From assembly GCA_018821535.1 (NCBI GenBank), contig JAHJLV010000037.1, positions 1-64,000 of the forward strand: a stretch of DNA of 64,000 nucleotides, read 5' to 3'. Positions 28,202-36,599 of this stretch are shown here, in pieces. Within the stretch, counting starts at the first letter, position 1, and each line of letters begins with the position of its first letter. Origin of the DNA: Pseudomonadota bacterium. Its GTDB lineage: Bacteria > Desulfobacterota > Desulfobacteria > Desulfobacterales > Desulfobacteraceae. Below the pieces are notes generated by a model. It was not told the DNA's origin. It saw only the letters and a program-made list of their open reading frames with translations, and did not search any database. Both the position numbers and the translations under genes were made by a program.

Positions 28202-28975
28202 GTGAATACACGATTACGAAAAAAAATTGTAGACATGGTTGTTGAAGGTAAAGACGGCCATATTCCCAGTGCATTTTCAATCGTTGATATTATTTCGATA
28301 TTGTATAAAGACTTTCTGAATTTCGATTCAAAAAAACCACTGTGGGAAGATCGTGATTATTTCATATTAAGCAAAGGCCATGGCTGTTTAGCTCTTTACG
28401 TTGTTCTTAAAGACCATGGGTTTTTAACTGAAAATGACCTCAAATTTTTTTGCAAACCAGAGGGGATTTTAGGCGAACACCCGGATTGCACCAAGGTCCC
28501 CGGAGCAGAGGCCTCTACAGGTTCTTTGGGACATGGATTGCCCTTTGCCGTCGGCATAGCGCTGGGGTTAAAAATTCAAGGGAAGAAAAACAAGATATAT
28601 GTCCTTGTCGGAGACGGTGAATGCCATGAAGGTACGATATGGGAAGCGGCCAATGTGGCAAATAATCTGCAATTGGGCAATCTTTGTGTGATTGTTGATT
28701 GGAATGGTTCAGCCGCCCAGTTAATGCCGCGCGATGATCTTCCTGCCAAATGGAAAGCGTTTGGATGGAATGCGAGCGTAACTGACGGGCATACAGAAAA
28801 AGACCTGAAATCAGCACTGAATGAAATTACATTTAAAGCAGAAGGTTCGCCTTCTGTAATTCTTGCAAAAACAGTAAAAGGCAAAGGCGTCCCGCTGATA
28901 GAAGGACATGGCCCATGGCATCATCGGATACCGAATAAAGAAGAGTACAATATTATAATGGAGGCGCTTTCATGA
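28202..28975 (+). CDS. Transketolase, N-terminal (ThDP-binding) half
   Basis: A 257-residue split-transketolase subunit. SKGHGCLALYVVLKDHGF, ASTGSLGHGLPFAVGIALGL and VGDGECHEGTIWEAANVA are the ThDP/Mg motifs, followed by VDWNGSAAQ. It starts with GTG after an AGAGGAG-like site and overlaps the C-terminal half by four bases (ATGA). Transketolases move a two-carbon ketol unit. In this sugar block it may add a glycolaldehyde-derived branch or produce a heptulose precursor, both being inferences. Confidence 0.87.
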   Translation: MNTRLRKKIVDMVVEGKDGHIPSAFSIVDIISILYKDFLNFDSKKPLWEDRDYFILSKGHGCLALYVVLKDHGFLTENDLKFFCKPEGILGEHPDCTKVPGAEASTGSLGHGLPFAVGIALGLKIQGKKNKIYVLVGDGECHEGTIWEAANVANNLQLGNLCVIVDWNGSAAQLMPRDDLPAKWKAFGWNASVTDGHTEKDLKSALNEITFKAEGSPSVILAKTVKGKGVPLIEGHGPWHHRIPNKEEYNIIMEALS

Positions 28976-29907
28976 GCAATAAATCAATGAGACAGCAGTT
29001 TGCCGATACGATGCTTGATATCGGGCAAAAAGATGATCAATTGGTTGTTCTTGTTGGCGATATAAGTCATTTCATATTACAACCCTTTGCAAAAGCGTGC
29101 CCGGGTCGTTACTATAATATAGGTATTTGTGAGCCAACAATCATAAGCATGGCTGCAGGTCTTTCAAAGGTAAAAATGCATCCGGTAATACATACGATTG
29201 CACCGTTTCTTCTTGAAAGAGGTTTTGAGCAGATCAAACTTGATTTTTGCTACCAGCAACTGGGCGGCAATATCATCACTGTCGGTTCAGCCTTTGATTA
29301 TTCAAATCTGGGGTGCACCCATCACTGTTACGGAGATTTTGCCTTACTGAAAACACTGCCCAGAACCCAGATATTATATCCCTCAAGTACCAGCGAATTT
29401 GACATCCTGTTCAGACAGGCATATCAGAATGATTTTCTAACCGTTTATCGGCTCCCTTCCGAAAGTCATGATTTCCATTTTAAACCGGCAGATATTAAAC
29501 TGGGAAAAGGTATTAAGATAAAAGAAGGAAACAACTTGACAATTATCGTAACCGGACCACATCTCAAGATTGCTGTTGCCGCAGAAGACAGTTTAAAGAA
29601 TAGTGGATGGGATACCGAAATTATTTATATTCACACCATCAAACCGCTTGATGAAGAAATGGTGTTTAACAGTATTAAAAAGACAAAAAAGGTGCTTGTT
29701 ATTGAAGAGCACATGCAAAGTGGTGGTTTAGGCGACAGTGTCCTTCGAGCCATAAAAGATATAAATGATTTTCAATTTGAGTCGTTAGCTATTCCGGATA
29801 TGTTTGTGACAGGTTATGGAACATACCAGGATCATTGCAACACGCTTGGATTTACAAAAGACGGGATCGTGTCCAAAATCACTACTTCATTTAACAAAGA
29901 ATCCTGA
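28972..29907 (+). CDS. Transketolase, C-terminal half
   Basis: A 311-residue partner of the preceding subunit. YNIGICEPTIISMAAGLSKV contains the Glu that activates ThDP, LGCTHHCYGDFALL is the substrate loop, and a C-terminal transketolase domain (IKEGNNLTIIVTGPHLK; TIKPLDEE; VIEEHMQSGGLGDSVLRAI) follows. The pair equals one full transketolase in length. Encoding it inside a sugar-modification locus, separate from a Calvin or pentose phosphate cluster, points to a dedicated role. Confidence 0.87.
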   Translation: MSNKSMRQQFADTMLDIGQKDDQLVVLVGDISHFILQPFAKACPGRYYNIGICEPTIISMAAGLSKVKMHPVIHTIAPFLLERGFEQIKLDFCYQQLGGNIITVGSAFDYSNLGCTHHCYGDFALLKTLPRTQILYPSSTSEFDILFRQAYQNDFLTVYRLPSESHDFHFKPADIKLGKGIKIKEGNNLTIIVTGPHLKIAVAAEDSLKNSGWDTEIIYIHTIKPLDEEMVFNSIKKTKKVLVIEEHMQSGGLGDSVLRAIKDINDFQFESLAIPDMFVTGYGTYQDHCNTLGFTKDGIVSKITTSFNKES

Positions 29908-29969
29908 CGATATAATATATCTATAAACAACTGGAAATATAAACGACATACAAAAACGGAAACATACAT

Positions 29970-30626
29970 ATGGCTGAAATAAATTTGCTCAATACTCATC
30001 CTGCAGCTCATCGGGATTATGATAAAAGGGCTGCAGAAAAAACACCTGAAATTATTGCTTTGGCCAAACAATTTGAGAAAGATTTTTTTGATGGTGACAG
30101 AAAGTCAGGTTACGGAGGCTATAAATACGATGGCCGATGGAAGGCTGTTGCCAAAAAAATGCATGATTTTTATAGTCTTCCTGCTGATGCCTCAATTCTG
30201 GACATAGGATGTGCAAAGGGATTTTTATTGAACGATTTCAAAGAATTCATGCCGGATTGCACTGTCGCCGGGATAGATGTCAGTAAATATGCAATTGAAA
30301 ATGCCATGTCTTCGGTTAAACCCTTCCTGGAAATTGCAAGCGCTGAAAATCTGCCCTACCCGGATAACAGCTTTGATCTGGTTATCTCTATTAATTCGAT
30401 CCACAACCTTCCGATTGATCGTCTCAAAACAGCGCTGAAGGAAATCCAGCGAGTTTCTCGAAAGCATAGTTATATAACAATTGATGCATGGCGGAATGAA
30501 ACAGAAAGAATCAACCTCTACAAATGGGTTCTCACTGCAGAAACCATGATGCACGTAGACGACTGGAAAAAACTTTTTAAGGAAGTTGGCTATACCGGTG
30601 ATTATTGGTGGTTTATAGCCGATTAA
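29970..30626 (+). CDS. Class I SAM-dependent methyltransferase
   Basis: A 218-residue methyltransferase. SILDIGCAKGFLLNDF is motif I, AGIDVSKYAIENAM is motif II, and NLPYPDNSFDLVISINSIHN covers the following motifs, as in UbiE-like Methyltransf_11 proteins. It lies 62 bases after the split transketolase and before two radical SAM genes. It is probably an O- or N-methyltransferase for the locus glycan. No closer assignment is possible. Confidence 0.78.
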   Translation: MAEINLLNTHPAAHRDYDKRAAEKTPEIIALAKQFEKDFFDGDRKSGYGGYKYDGRWKAVAKKMHDFYSLPADASILDIGCAKGFLLNDFKEFMPDCTVAGIDVSKYAIENAMSSVKPFLEIASAENLPYPDNSFDLVISINSIHNLPIDRLKTALKEIQRVSRKHSYITIDAWRNETERINLYKWVLTAETMMHVDDWKKLFKEVGYTGDYWWFIAD

Positions 30627-30687
30627 CCAAAAAAAATATCAGACCGGAGCCTGTGCAGAAATGCGCTTATGAAGGAGCAGCAGACAA

Positions 30688-31722
30688 TTGGAAAATATTT
30701 CAAAATTTGTTGAACTTGTTAATAAAAATATCTGGGAAACAAAATTATCCAAGATACCGCCGCAGATATATATCGGCGTTCAGGATGGATACTGCAATCT
30801 GAAATGTCCGATGTGTTTCATACACTCTGAATCCAACACAACATCCGATACGTCTAAATATAAAGGTATCATGCCTTTTGAAAACTATTGCAAAATCTTA
30901 GATGAATTAAAGGGCAGCAATACCACTATTAATCCTTACAGATTCACCGAGCCACTGTTAATAAAGAATTTACGTGACTGTATCATTGCAGCCAAAGACA
31001 GAAATCTATCTATTGCATTAGACACCAATGGCCTTTTATTAACAAAAGAAATGGCTGATTTTTTCGTCAAAGAGGGACTTGATTCAATCATGTTCAGTAT
31101 TGACGCCATGACCAGTGATACATTAGCAAAAGTAAGAGGCGTAAGACAGATAGAAAAAATAAAGGCTTCGGTCTTTATGATGCTGGAAGCACGGGGAAAT
31201 TTATCCTCGCCAAGAATAGGCGTGTCATTTGTTGAATCAGAATCCAACCATCATGAAAAACAGGAATTTATCGATTACTGGATCAATCATGTGGATGTCA
31301 TCCGTGTAAATAAAATGTTTGATGGCAACAAGGTAATAAAAGACCTTAGCATACCCAAAAAAAGATTTCCCTGCTATGCCCTGTACAGCAAAATGGTCAT
31401 AAACTTTAACGGGGATGTTACTATTTGCACAACCGATGCATTTAATGTTCTAAACGTCGGCAATGTGTTTACGGACGGCGTTCTCAATGTATGGAACAGT
31501 CCGGCATTAAATAAAATACGCCAGTATCATGAAAGTGGTCAATTTGAAAAACTGCCTTTTTGCAAAGAATGTAACCTCTGGGCGGACAGCTCATATCAAG
31601 ATTCTACAGAAAACGGCATACTCATAAGAAAATCCCAATCGGTTACCTATTATAACAGATTGGATAGAATAGAGACCTGGAAACTACAGCAAAAAGGCCG
31701 AAGCAGCAATACCAAGGCATGA
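30688..31722 (+). CDS. Radical SAM/SPASM-domain protein
   Basis: A 344-residue radical SAM enzyme. CNLKCPMC near residue 37 binds the SAM [4Fe-4S] cluster. The C-terminal SPASM-like part has Cys residues in RFPCYALYSKMVI, GDVTICTTDAFN and LPFCKECNLW, so at least one auxiliary cluster is likely. Sugar-acting relatives of this type oxidise or epimerise carbons, but the reaction here is unknown. The TTG start is supported by a gaaggag site ten bases upstream. The next gene is a second, B12-binding radical SAM protein. Confidence 0.8.
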   Translation: MENISKFVELVNKNIWETKLSKIPPQIYIGVQDGYCNLKCPMCFIHSESNTTSDTSKYKGIMPFENYCKILDELKGSNTTINPYRFTEPLLIKNLRDCIIAAKDRNLSIALDTNGLLLTKEMADFFVKEGLDSIMFSIDAMTSDTLAKVRGVRQIEKIKASVFMMLEARGNLSSPRIGVSFVESESNHHEKQEFIDYWINHVDVIRVNKMFDGNKVIKDLSIPKKRFPCYALYSKMVINFNGDVTICTTDAFNVLNVGNVFTDGVLNVWNSPALNKIRQYHESGQFEKLPFCKECNLWADSSYQDSTENGILIRKSQSVTYYNRLDRIETWKLQQKGRSSNTKA

Positions 31723-31744
31723 TTTAAAATAAACGGGGCTGAAT

Positions 31745-33178
31745 ATGAAAAAACTTGTTCTTGCTTATCCAAACCAGCGATGGAAGAAAACCGATGCCAA
31801 TACCAACTGGGATTTAAGTCCATCAATGCTTTGTTTGCTTGCAGCAATGGTAAAAGACATTGTTGAAGTTCAAATTATCGATGCGCATTTCTACAACTTA
31901 TCTATTGAGGAATTTAAAAAACAGCTGATTGAAGGTGATCCTGATTATGTCGGCATATCCGTTTTAACCACCGAATATGCTGAAATACTGGATACAGCGG
32001 CAGCAGCGATTAAGGAAACAAATCCTGATATCATAATCATTGCAGGTGGTGTCCACGTAACCATGGAATATAAAAGGGTGATGGAAAATACAGACATTGA
32101 TTTTGCTGTCAGAGGAGAAGGAGAGTATGTCCTGAGAGATTTGCTGCAATATTTAGTTTATAATAAAACATTTCCCGAAAATGGATTGGTTTATCGCAAA
32201 AATGGAAATATTATTGCTCAAAACCAGGCCTTTGTTTCTGATCTGGATAGCTTGCCCTGGCCTGATTATGAACTGATAAAATTTGAAGATTATATCAATA
32301 AAGGCCCAAGGATCGGTCCGCACAGGCCTCCGGCATATCCATATCTTATGATCGCCGGTACCCGGGGCTGTCCTTTCGGTTGTTCCTTCTGTCAGGTTGA
32401 AACGATCTCCGGCCGAAAAGTCAGGCATAGAAATCCTGAAGATTTTATAAATGAATTGATCTTTTTAAAAGAGCGATATGGTATAAAGTCTATCATTTTT
32501 GTGGATGACAACATTGTCATGGCTAAAAAATTCTTTGTCAGAGTTCTCGAATTATTTATAGAAAAAGAACTCAACATGCAATTCATCATAGGTGCTTTTG
32601 CAATTTTTCTATTGACGGACGAACTTCTTGAACTCATGGCCAAAGCCGGTTGCGTGGGTGTGAATGTTGCAATAGAATCAGGAAACGATCGTATATTGAA
32701 AGAAGTCATTCACAAGCCTGTCAATCTTGAAGATGCTAAAAAAATGATTGGCATGATCAAGCGTAAGGGATTATTCTGTCTTGCAAATTTTATCATAGGA
32801 TTTCCTGGAGAGACCTGGGCTGAAATACGAGAGACCATTCATTACGCAGAAATATGTGGGGCTGATTATGTAAAAATATTTGTTGCAGTTCCCCTTAACG
32901 GAACAAAAATGCGTGATATAGCGGTCGAACTGGGTGTCCTGCCAGATAAAAACAACATTAATGTTGACTGGAGGTATGCACAGATTGTTTCTGATGAATG
33001 GACATCCAGGGATGTTTCAATATTACGAGTTTATGAATGGGACAGAATAAACTTTTCCAGCCCGGAACGACGCAAAAGAACAGCCGAACTCTGGGGAATC
33101 GATGAACTCGGGATGGAAAAAATAAGAAAAGAGACAAGAGATGCTCTGACATTTGAATCGATTTCTGCGCAAGTTTAA
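31745..33178 (+). CDS. B12-binding-domain radical SAM protein
   Basis: A 477-residue protein. Residues of about 20-150 form a cobalamin-binding Rossmann domain (DYVGISVLTTEYAEILD; IIIAGGVHVTM). The radical SAM core begins near residue 200 with TRGCPFGCSFC. The C-terminal part has FIIGFPGETWAEI. Such proteins carry out C-methylation at unactivated carbons (GenK, Fom3), ring contractions or other rearrangements. Within this cluster, methylation or rearrangement of a sugar carbon is the best guess. Confidence 0.82.
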   Translation: MKKLVLAYPNQRWKKTDANTNWDLSPSMLCLLAAMVKDIVEVQIIDAHFYNLSIEEFKKQLIEGDPDYVGISVLTTEYAEILDTAAAAIKETNPDIIIIAGGVHVTMEYKRVMENTDIDFAVRGEGEYVLRDLLQYLVYNKTFPENGLVYRKNGNIIAQNQAFVSDLDSLPWPDYELIKFEDYINKGPRIGPHRPPAYPYLMIAGTRGCPFGCSFCQVETISGRKVRHRNPEDFINELIFLKERYGIKSIIFVDDNIVMAKKFFVRVLELFIEKELNMQFIIGAFAIFLLTDELLELMAKAGCVGVNVAIESGNDRILKEVIHKPVNLEDAKKMIGMIKRKGLFCLANFIIGFPGETWAEIRETIHYAEICGADYVKIFVAVPLNGTKMRDIAVELGVLPDKNNINVDWRYAQIVSDEWTSRDVSILRVYEWDRINFSSPERRKRTAELWGIDELGMEKIRKETRDALTFESISAQV

Positions 33179-33202
33179 AACAGCCACAAAAGGAGTTGTT
33201 AC

Positions 33203-34270
33203 GTGAAAACAACAGCAGCCGTACTGACAGAAATAAACAAACCCCTGCAAATTGAAGAACTATCAATCCCGCCTTTAAAAAAAGGTCAGGTTCTAATTAA
33301 GGTTGCCTATAGTGGCATATGCCATTCGCAGTTAAATGAAATTCGAGGTATGAAAGGTGAGGACAGATTTCTTCCGCATACCCTTGGACACGAAGGCTCT
33401 GGTATTGTTTTAGAAACCGGCCCGGATGTTACCAAAGTCAAACCAGAGGATCATGTGGTTCTTACCTGGATAAAGGGCAATGGACATGACGTGCCTTCAA
33501 CTCAATATATAAGAAAAAACGGTTCCTTTGTTAATTCAGGTGCAATATCGACCTTTCTAAGCCATGCCATCATTTCAGAAAACCGCCTTGTATCCATAAC
33601 AAAACAGATGCCTTTAAAAGAATCCGCACTTTTAGGCTGTGCCATACCAACCGGAGCAGGCATCGTCAACAATACTGCAAAGATAAAACCCGGGCAGACC
33701 GTGGCTGTTTTTGGCTGTGGTGGCATCGGGCTCAGCGCCATACTCATGGCGGGCAGTATAAACATGACAAACAAAACCAATTGCACAACGATCATTGCCA
33801 TAGATATCATGGATACAAAATTAAACCTTGCCCAGACTCTGGGTGCAACCCATATCATCAATGCGCATAAAACTGACTCTTTAAAATCAATTCTGGACAT
33901 TACAAATGGACAAGGTGTTGATTTTGCCATAGAAGCTGCAGGTCTTTGTGAAACCATGGAAACCGCTTTCTGCTGCGTTAAAGATAATGGCGGCCTTTGT
34001 ATCTTAGCAGGGAATCTTCCCCATGGGAAAACGATTCAAATAGACCCTTTCAATCTGATCAAAGGCAAACGGATTGTCGGCACCTGGGGAGGAGAAACAA
34101 GTCCGGATTATGATATCCCGTTATATGAAAAATCGATTCTTTCAGGGAAAATTGATCTAAAACCCCTTATCACACAAAACTACCTCCTGCCGCAAATAAA
34201 TGATGCCGTACGGGAAATGGAAACAGGTGCCGCAGGCCGAAGCCTGATTAAATTACATGATGCATCATAG
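33203..34270 (+). CDS. Zinc-dependent alcohol dehydrogenase (MDR family)
   Basis: A 355-residue medium-chain dehydrogenase. Catalytic zinc ligands are seen in SGICHSQLNEI, TLGHEGSGIV and LGCAIPTGAG. The NAD(P) fold shows VAVFGCGGIGLSAIL. The four-cysteine structural-zinc lobe appears to be missing. It uses a GTG start behind an aaggag site. Relatives include sorbitol- and glutathione-type dehydrogenases. Here it probably oxidises or reduces a sugar alcohol or aldehyde in the locus pathway. Confidence 0.83.
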   Translation: MKTTAAVLTEINKPLQIEELSIPPLKKGQVLIKVAYSGICHSQLNEIRGMKGEDRFLPHTLGHEGSGIVLETGPDVTKVKPEDHVVLTWIKGNGHDVPSTQYIRKNGSFVNSGAISTFLSHAIISENRLVSITKQMPLKESALLGCAIPTGAGIVNNTAKIKPGQTVAVFGCGGIGLSAILMAGSINMTNKTNCTTIIAIDIMDTKLNLAQTLGATHIINAHKTDSLKSILDITNGQGVDFAIEAAGLCETMETAFCCVKDNGGLCILAGNLPHGKTIQIDPFNLIKGKRIVGTWGGETSPDYDIPLYEKSILSGKIDLKPLITQNYLLPQINDAVREMETGAAGRSLIKLHDAS

Positions 34271-34300
34271 GCACACAAATCGCGCTAAGGAAGAAATGAC

Positions 34301-35785
34301 ATGTTAAGGAAAACCTCTCAGGATGCTCTTCAATTCATCAGGGATGAAACAAAAGGGAAAAAACGAATCGTTTTTGTTTCAGGCTTTTTTAATATTGTTC
34401 ACCCCGGTCATTTAAGAGTTCTCAGATTTGCTGCAGAATGTGGTGACTATCTGGTTATAGGTGTCCATGCGGATCTTTACGGAAATGCTCTCATCGATGA
34501 AAAAACCAGATTAGAGGGGGTTCATGCGATAACGCTTGTGGACTATTGCTTTATCCTGGAAGATACACCACAGGATTTTGTAAAAGCCCTTAAGCCGGAT
34601 ATTGTTGTAAAGGGAAAAGAACATGAAAAAGATTTCAATCCTGAGGCAGAGGTTGTAAAGGAATACGGCGGTCAAATGCTTTTCTCCTCTGGTGATATGA
34701 GTTTTTCCCTTGCAGAGTTGCTTCAGGACGAAAGCCAACGACTGGTATCAGGTTCTTTTGCCAGAAATGAGGCATATATGGCCCGGCATCAATTTAACTG
34801 GTCTGATCTGGACAAGATATTAAAGCAGTTTCAAAAATTAAAGGTACTGGTTATCGGCGAAACTATTGTAGATGAATATATCACCTGTGATGCCATGGGA
34901 ATGAGTCAGGAAGACCCCACAATTGTAGTGACACCAGTGGGTGTTGAACTCTATCTTGGCGGCGCTGGAATTGTTTCCGCCCATGCGAGCAATCTTGGAG
35001 CCGAGGTTTCATTTTTCTCCATCAGCGGAAAAGATGAAATGGCTTCGTTCATAAATGAAAAACTTTTTTCTTATGGAGTTAATACCCATATTTTCCAGGA
35101 TGAAAGCCGCCCCACTATCCTGAAACAACGATACAGAACTTCGGGGAAAACGCTTCTTAGGGTCAATCATTTAAGACAACATCCCATCAGCCAGGAATTA
35201 CAAAAAAAAATACAGGAAAGCCTCCTGGATATGATCCCGGACCAGGATCTGATCATTTTTTCAGACTTTAACTATGGCTGCCTGCCCCAACCCCTTGTAA
35301 ACAGAATTGTTGCCAGATGCCGACAGGAAAATGTCATGATGGTTGCAGACAGCCAGTCTTCCTCCCAGATAGGCGACGTGTCACGATTTAAGCATACAAT
35401 ATTAATGACACCGACGGAAAGAGAAGCCAGACTGGCATTAAAGGATTTTGAATCCGGCCTTGTTGTTCTTGCTGAAAAACTTCGAACCAAATCCAAAGCA
35501 GATAATGTTTTTATTACCCTGAATGAAGAAGGGTTATTGATTCACGCGAACGGATCAATAAAAACACCTTTTTTTACCGATCGCATTGATGCCATGAATA
35601 AGGCACCCGTTGATCCGGCTGGAGCCGGAGATTCTCTTTTAACGTGTTCTGCCATGGCCCTGGCATCCGGGGCGGATATCTGGCAAAGCGCCTATCTGGG
35701 ATCTGTGGCCGCAGCTTGCCAGGTAGGAAGGAATGGGAATATCCCCTTGTCGACAAAAGATATGTATCTTGGAACACAATTATGA
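34301..35785 (+). CDS. HldE-like bifunctional protein with reversed domain order (nucleotidylyltransferase, then PfkB kinase)
   Basis: A 494-residue protein. Residues of about 15-150 are a cytidylyltransferase-like domain (FVSGFFNIVHPGHLRVLRFA, with the HPGH motif). Residues of about 175-490 are a PfkB/ribokinase-type sugar kinase (LVIGETIVDEYI, GGAGIVSAHASNLG, and DPAGAGDSLL with the catalytic Asp). HldE of E. coli has the kinase first and the transferase second. The content suggests phosphorylation and nucleotide activation of a heptose-like sugar, matching the GmhA-like gene of this block. The stop overlaps the next start as ATGA. Confidence 0.82.
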   Translation: MLRKTSQDALQFIRDETKGKKRIVFVSGFFNIVHPGHLRVLRFAAECGDYLVIGVHADLYGNALIDEKTRLEGVHAITLVDYCFILEDTPQDFVKALKPDIVVKGKEHEKDFNPEAEVVKEYGGQMLFSSGDMSFSLAELLQDESQRLVSGSFARNEAYMARHQFNWSDLDKILKQFQKLKVLVIGETIVDEYITCDAMGMSQEDPTIVVTPVGVELYLGGAGIVSAHASNLGAEVSFFSISGKDEMASFINEKLFSYGVNTHIFQDESRPTILKQRYRTSGKTLLRVNHLRQHPISQELQKKIQESLLDMIPDQDLIIFSDFNYGCLPQPLVNRIVARCRQENVMMVADSQSSSQIGDVSRFKHTILMTPTEREARLALKDFESGLVVLAEKLRTKSKADNVFITLNEEGLLIHANGSIKTPFFTDRIDAMNKAPVDPAGAGDSLLTCSAMALASGADIWQSAYLGSVAAACQVGRNGNIPLSTKDMYLGTQL

Positions 35786-36480
35786 AAGCACTGTTATTAT
35801 CGGCCGGGTTAGGCACACGACTAAAGCCTTTAACCGACTCGATCCCCAAATGCCTGGTCCCAATTAAGGGGGAACCTTTACTGAAATATTGGCTTGATCT
35901 GCTATGCAAGGCAGGCCGGATCCCTGTAATGATAAATCTTCATTATCTTTCAGAGCAGGTTGAAGCATATATCAAATCAAGCCCATACCAAGAAAATATC
36001 AAGACTGTTTATGAAAAGCGCCTCCTGGGGACAGCGGGAACTCTTTTAAAAAACAGAACTTTTTTTGAAAATGACCAGATATTTCTGGCCCATAGTGACA
36101 ACCTTTCAATCTTTGATTTACATGAGTTGATTAATGCACATAACTCACGACCTGACCAATGCGAGATCACCATGATGACGTTTGAGACAGAAACACCACA
36201 ATCCTGTGGAATTGTTGAACTTGATAAAGATAATATTGTTTGTGCATTTCACGAAAAAATCAATAACCCTCCGGGGAATCTGGCAAATGGTGCTGTTTAT
36301 ATCCTTGAACCTTCGATCCTTGATTTTCTGAAAGACCTTGGAAAGGATGAAATAGATTTCAGCACCGAAGTGTTACCGTATTATATAGGAAGAATATTTA
36401 CATTTCACAACAGTCAGTATCATAGAGACATCGGTACAATGGAAAGTTACAATAAAGCTGTTCAGGATTTTCTCAATTGA
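35782..36480 (+). CDS. Sugar-phosphate nucleotidylyltransferase (HddC/RmlA-like)
   Basis: A 232-residue NTP-transferase. LLLSAGLGTRLKPLTDSIPK is the nucleotide-binding signature. LLGTAGTLL and AHSDNLSIFDL are the sugar-binding and metal Asp motifs. It resembles D-glycero-manno-heptose 1-phosphate guanylyltransferases and mannose-1-phosphate guanylyltransferases. The start chosen is the ATG at 35782 overlapping the HldE-like stop; the longer frame from 35644 lies inside the previous gene. It probably makes the NDP-sugar donor of the locus. Confidence 0.83.
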   Translation: MKALLLSAGLGTRLKPLTDSIPKCLVPIKGEPLLKYWLDLLCKAGRIPVMINLHYLSEQVEAYIKSSPYQENIKTVYEKRLLGTAGTLLKNRTFFENDQIFLAHSDNLSIFDLHELINAHNSRPDQCEITMMTFETETPQSCGIVELDKDNIVCAFHEKINNPPGNLANGAVYILEPSILDFLKDLGKDEIDFSTEVLPYYIGRIFTFHNSQYHRDIGTMESYNKAVQDFLN

Positions 36481-36599
36481 TACTATTTATCAGAATCTCG
36501 ACTACTTGATGTATTTTAAGATATCTTATAAGTTTAAAAATGACTTATTAAAACCCGATATCAGTCAAGATTTATGGTACAAAACAGAACAGGAGAAAA

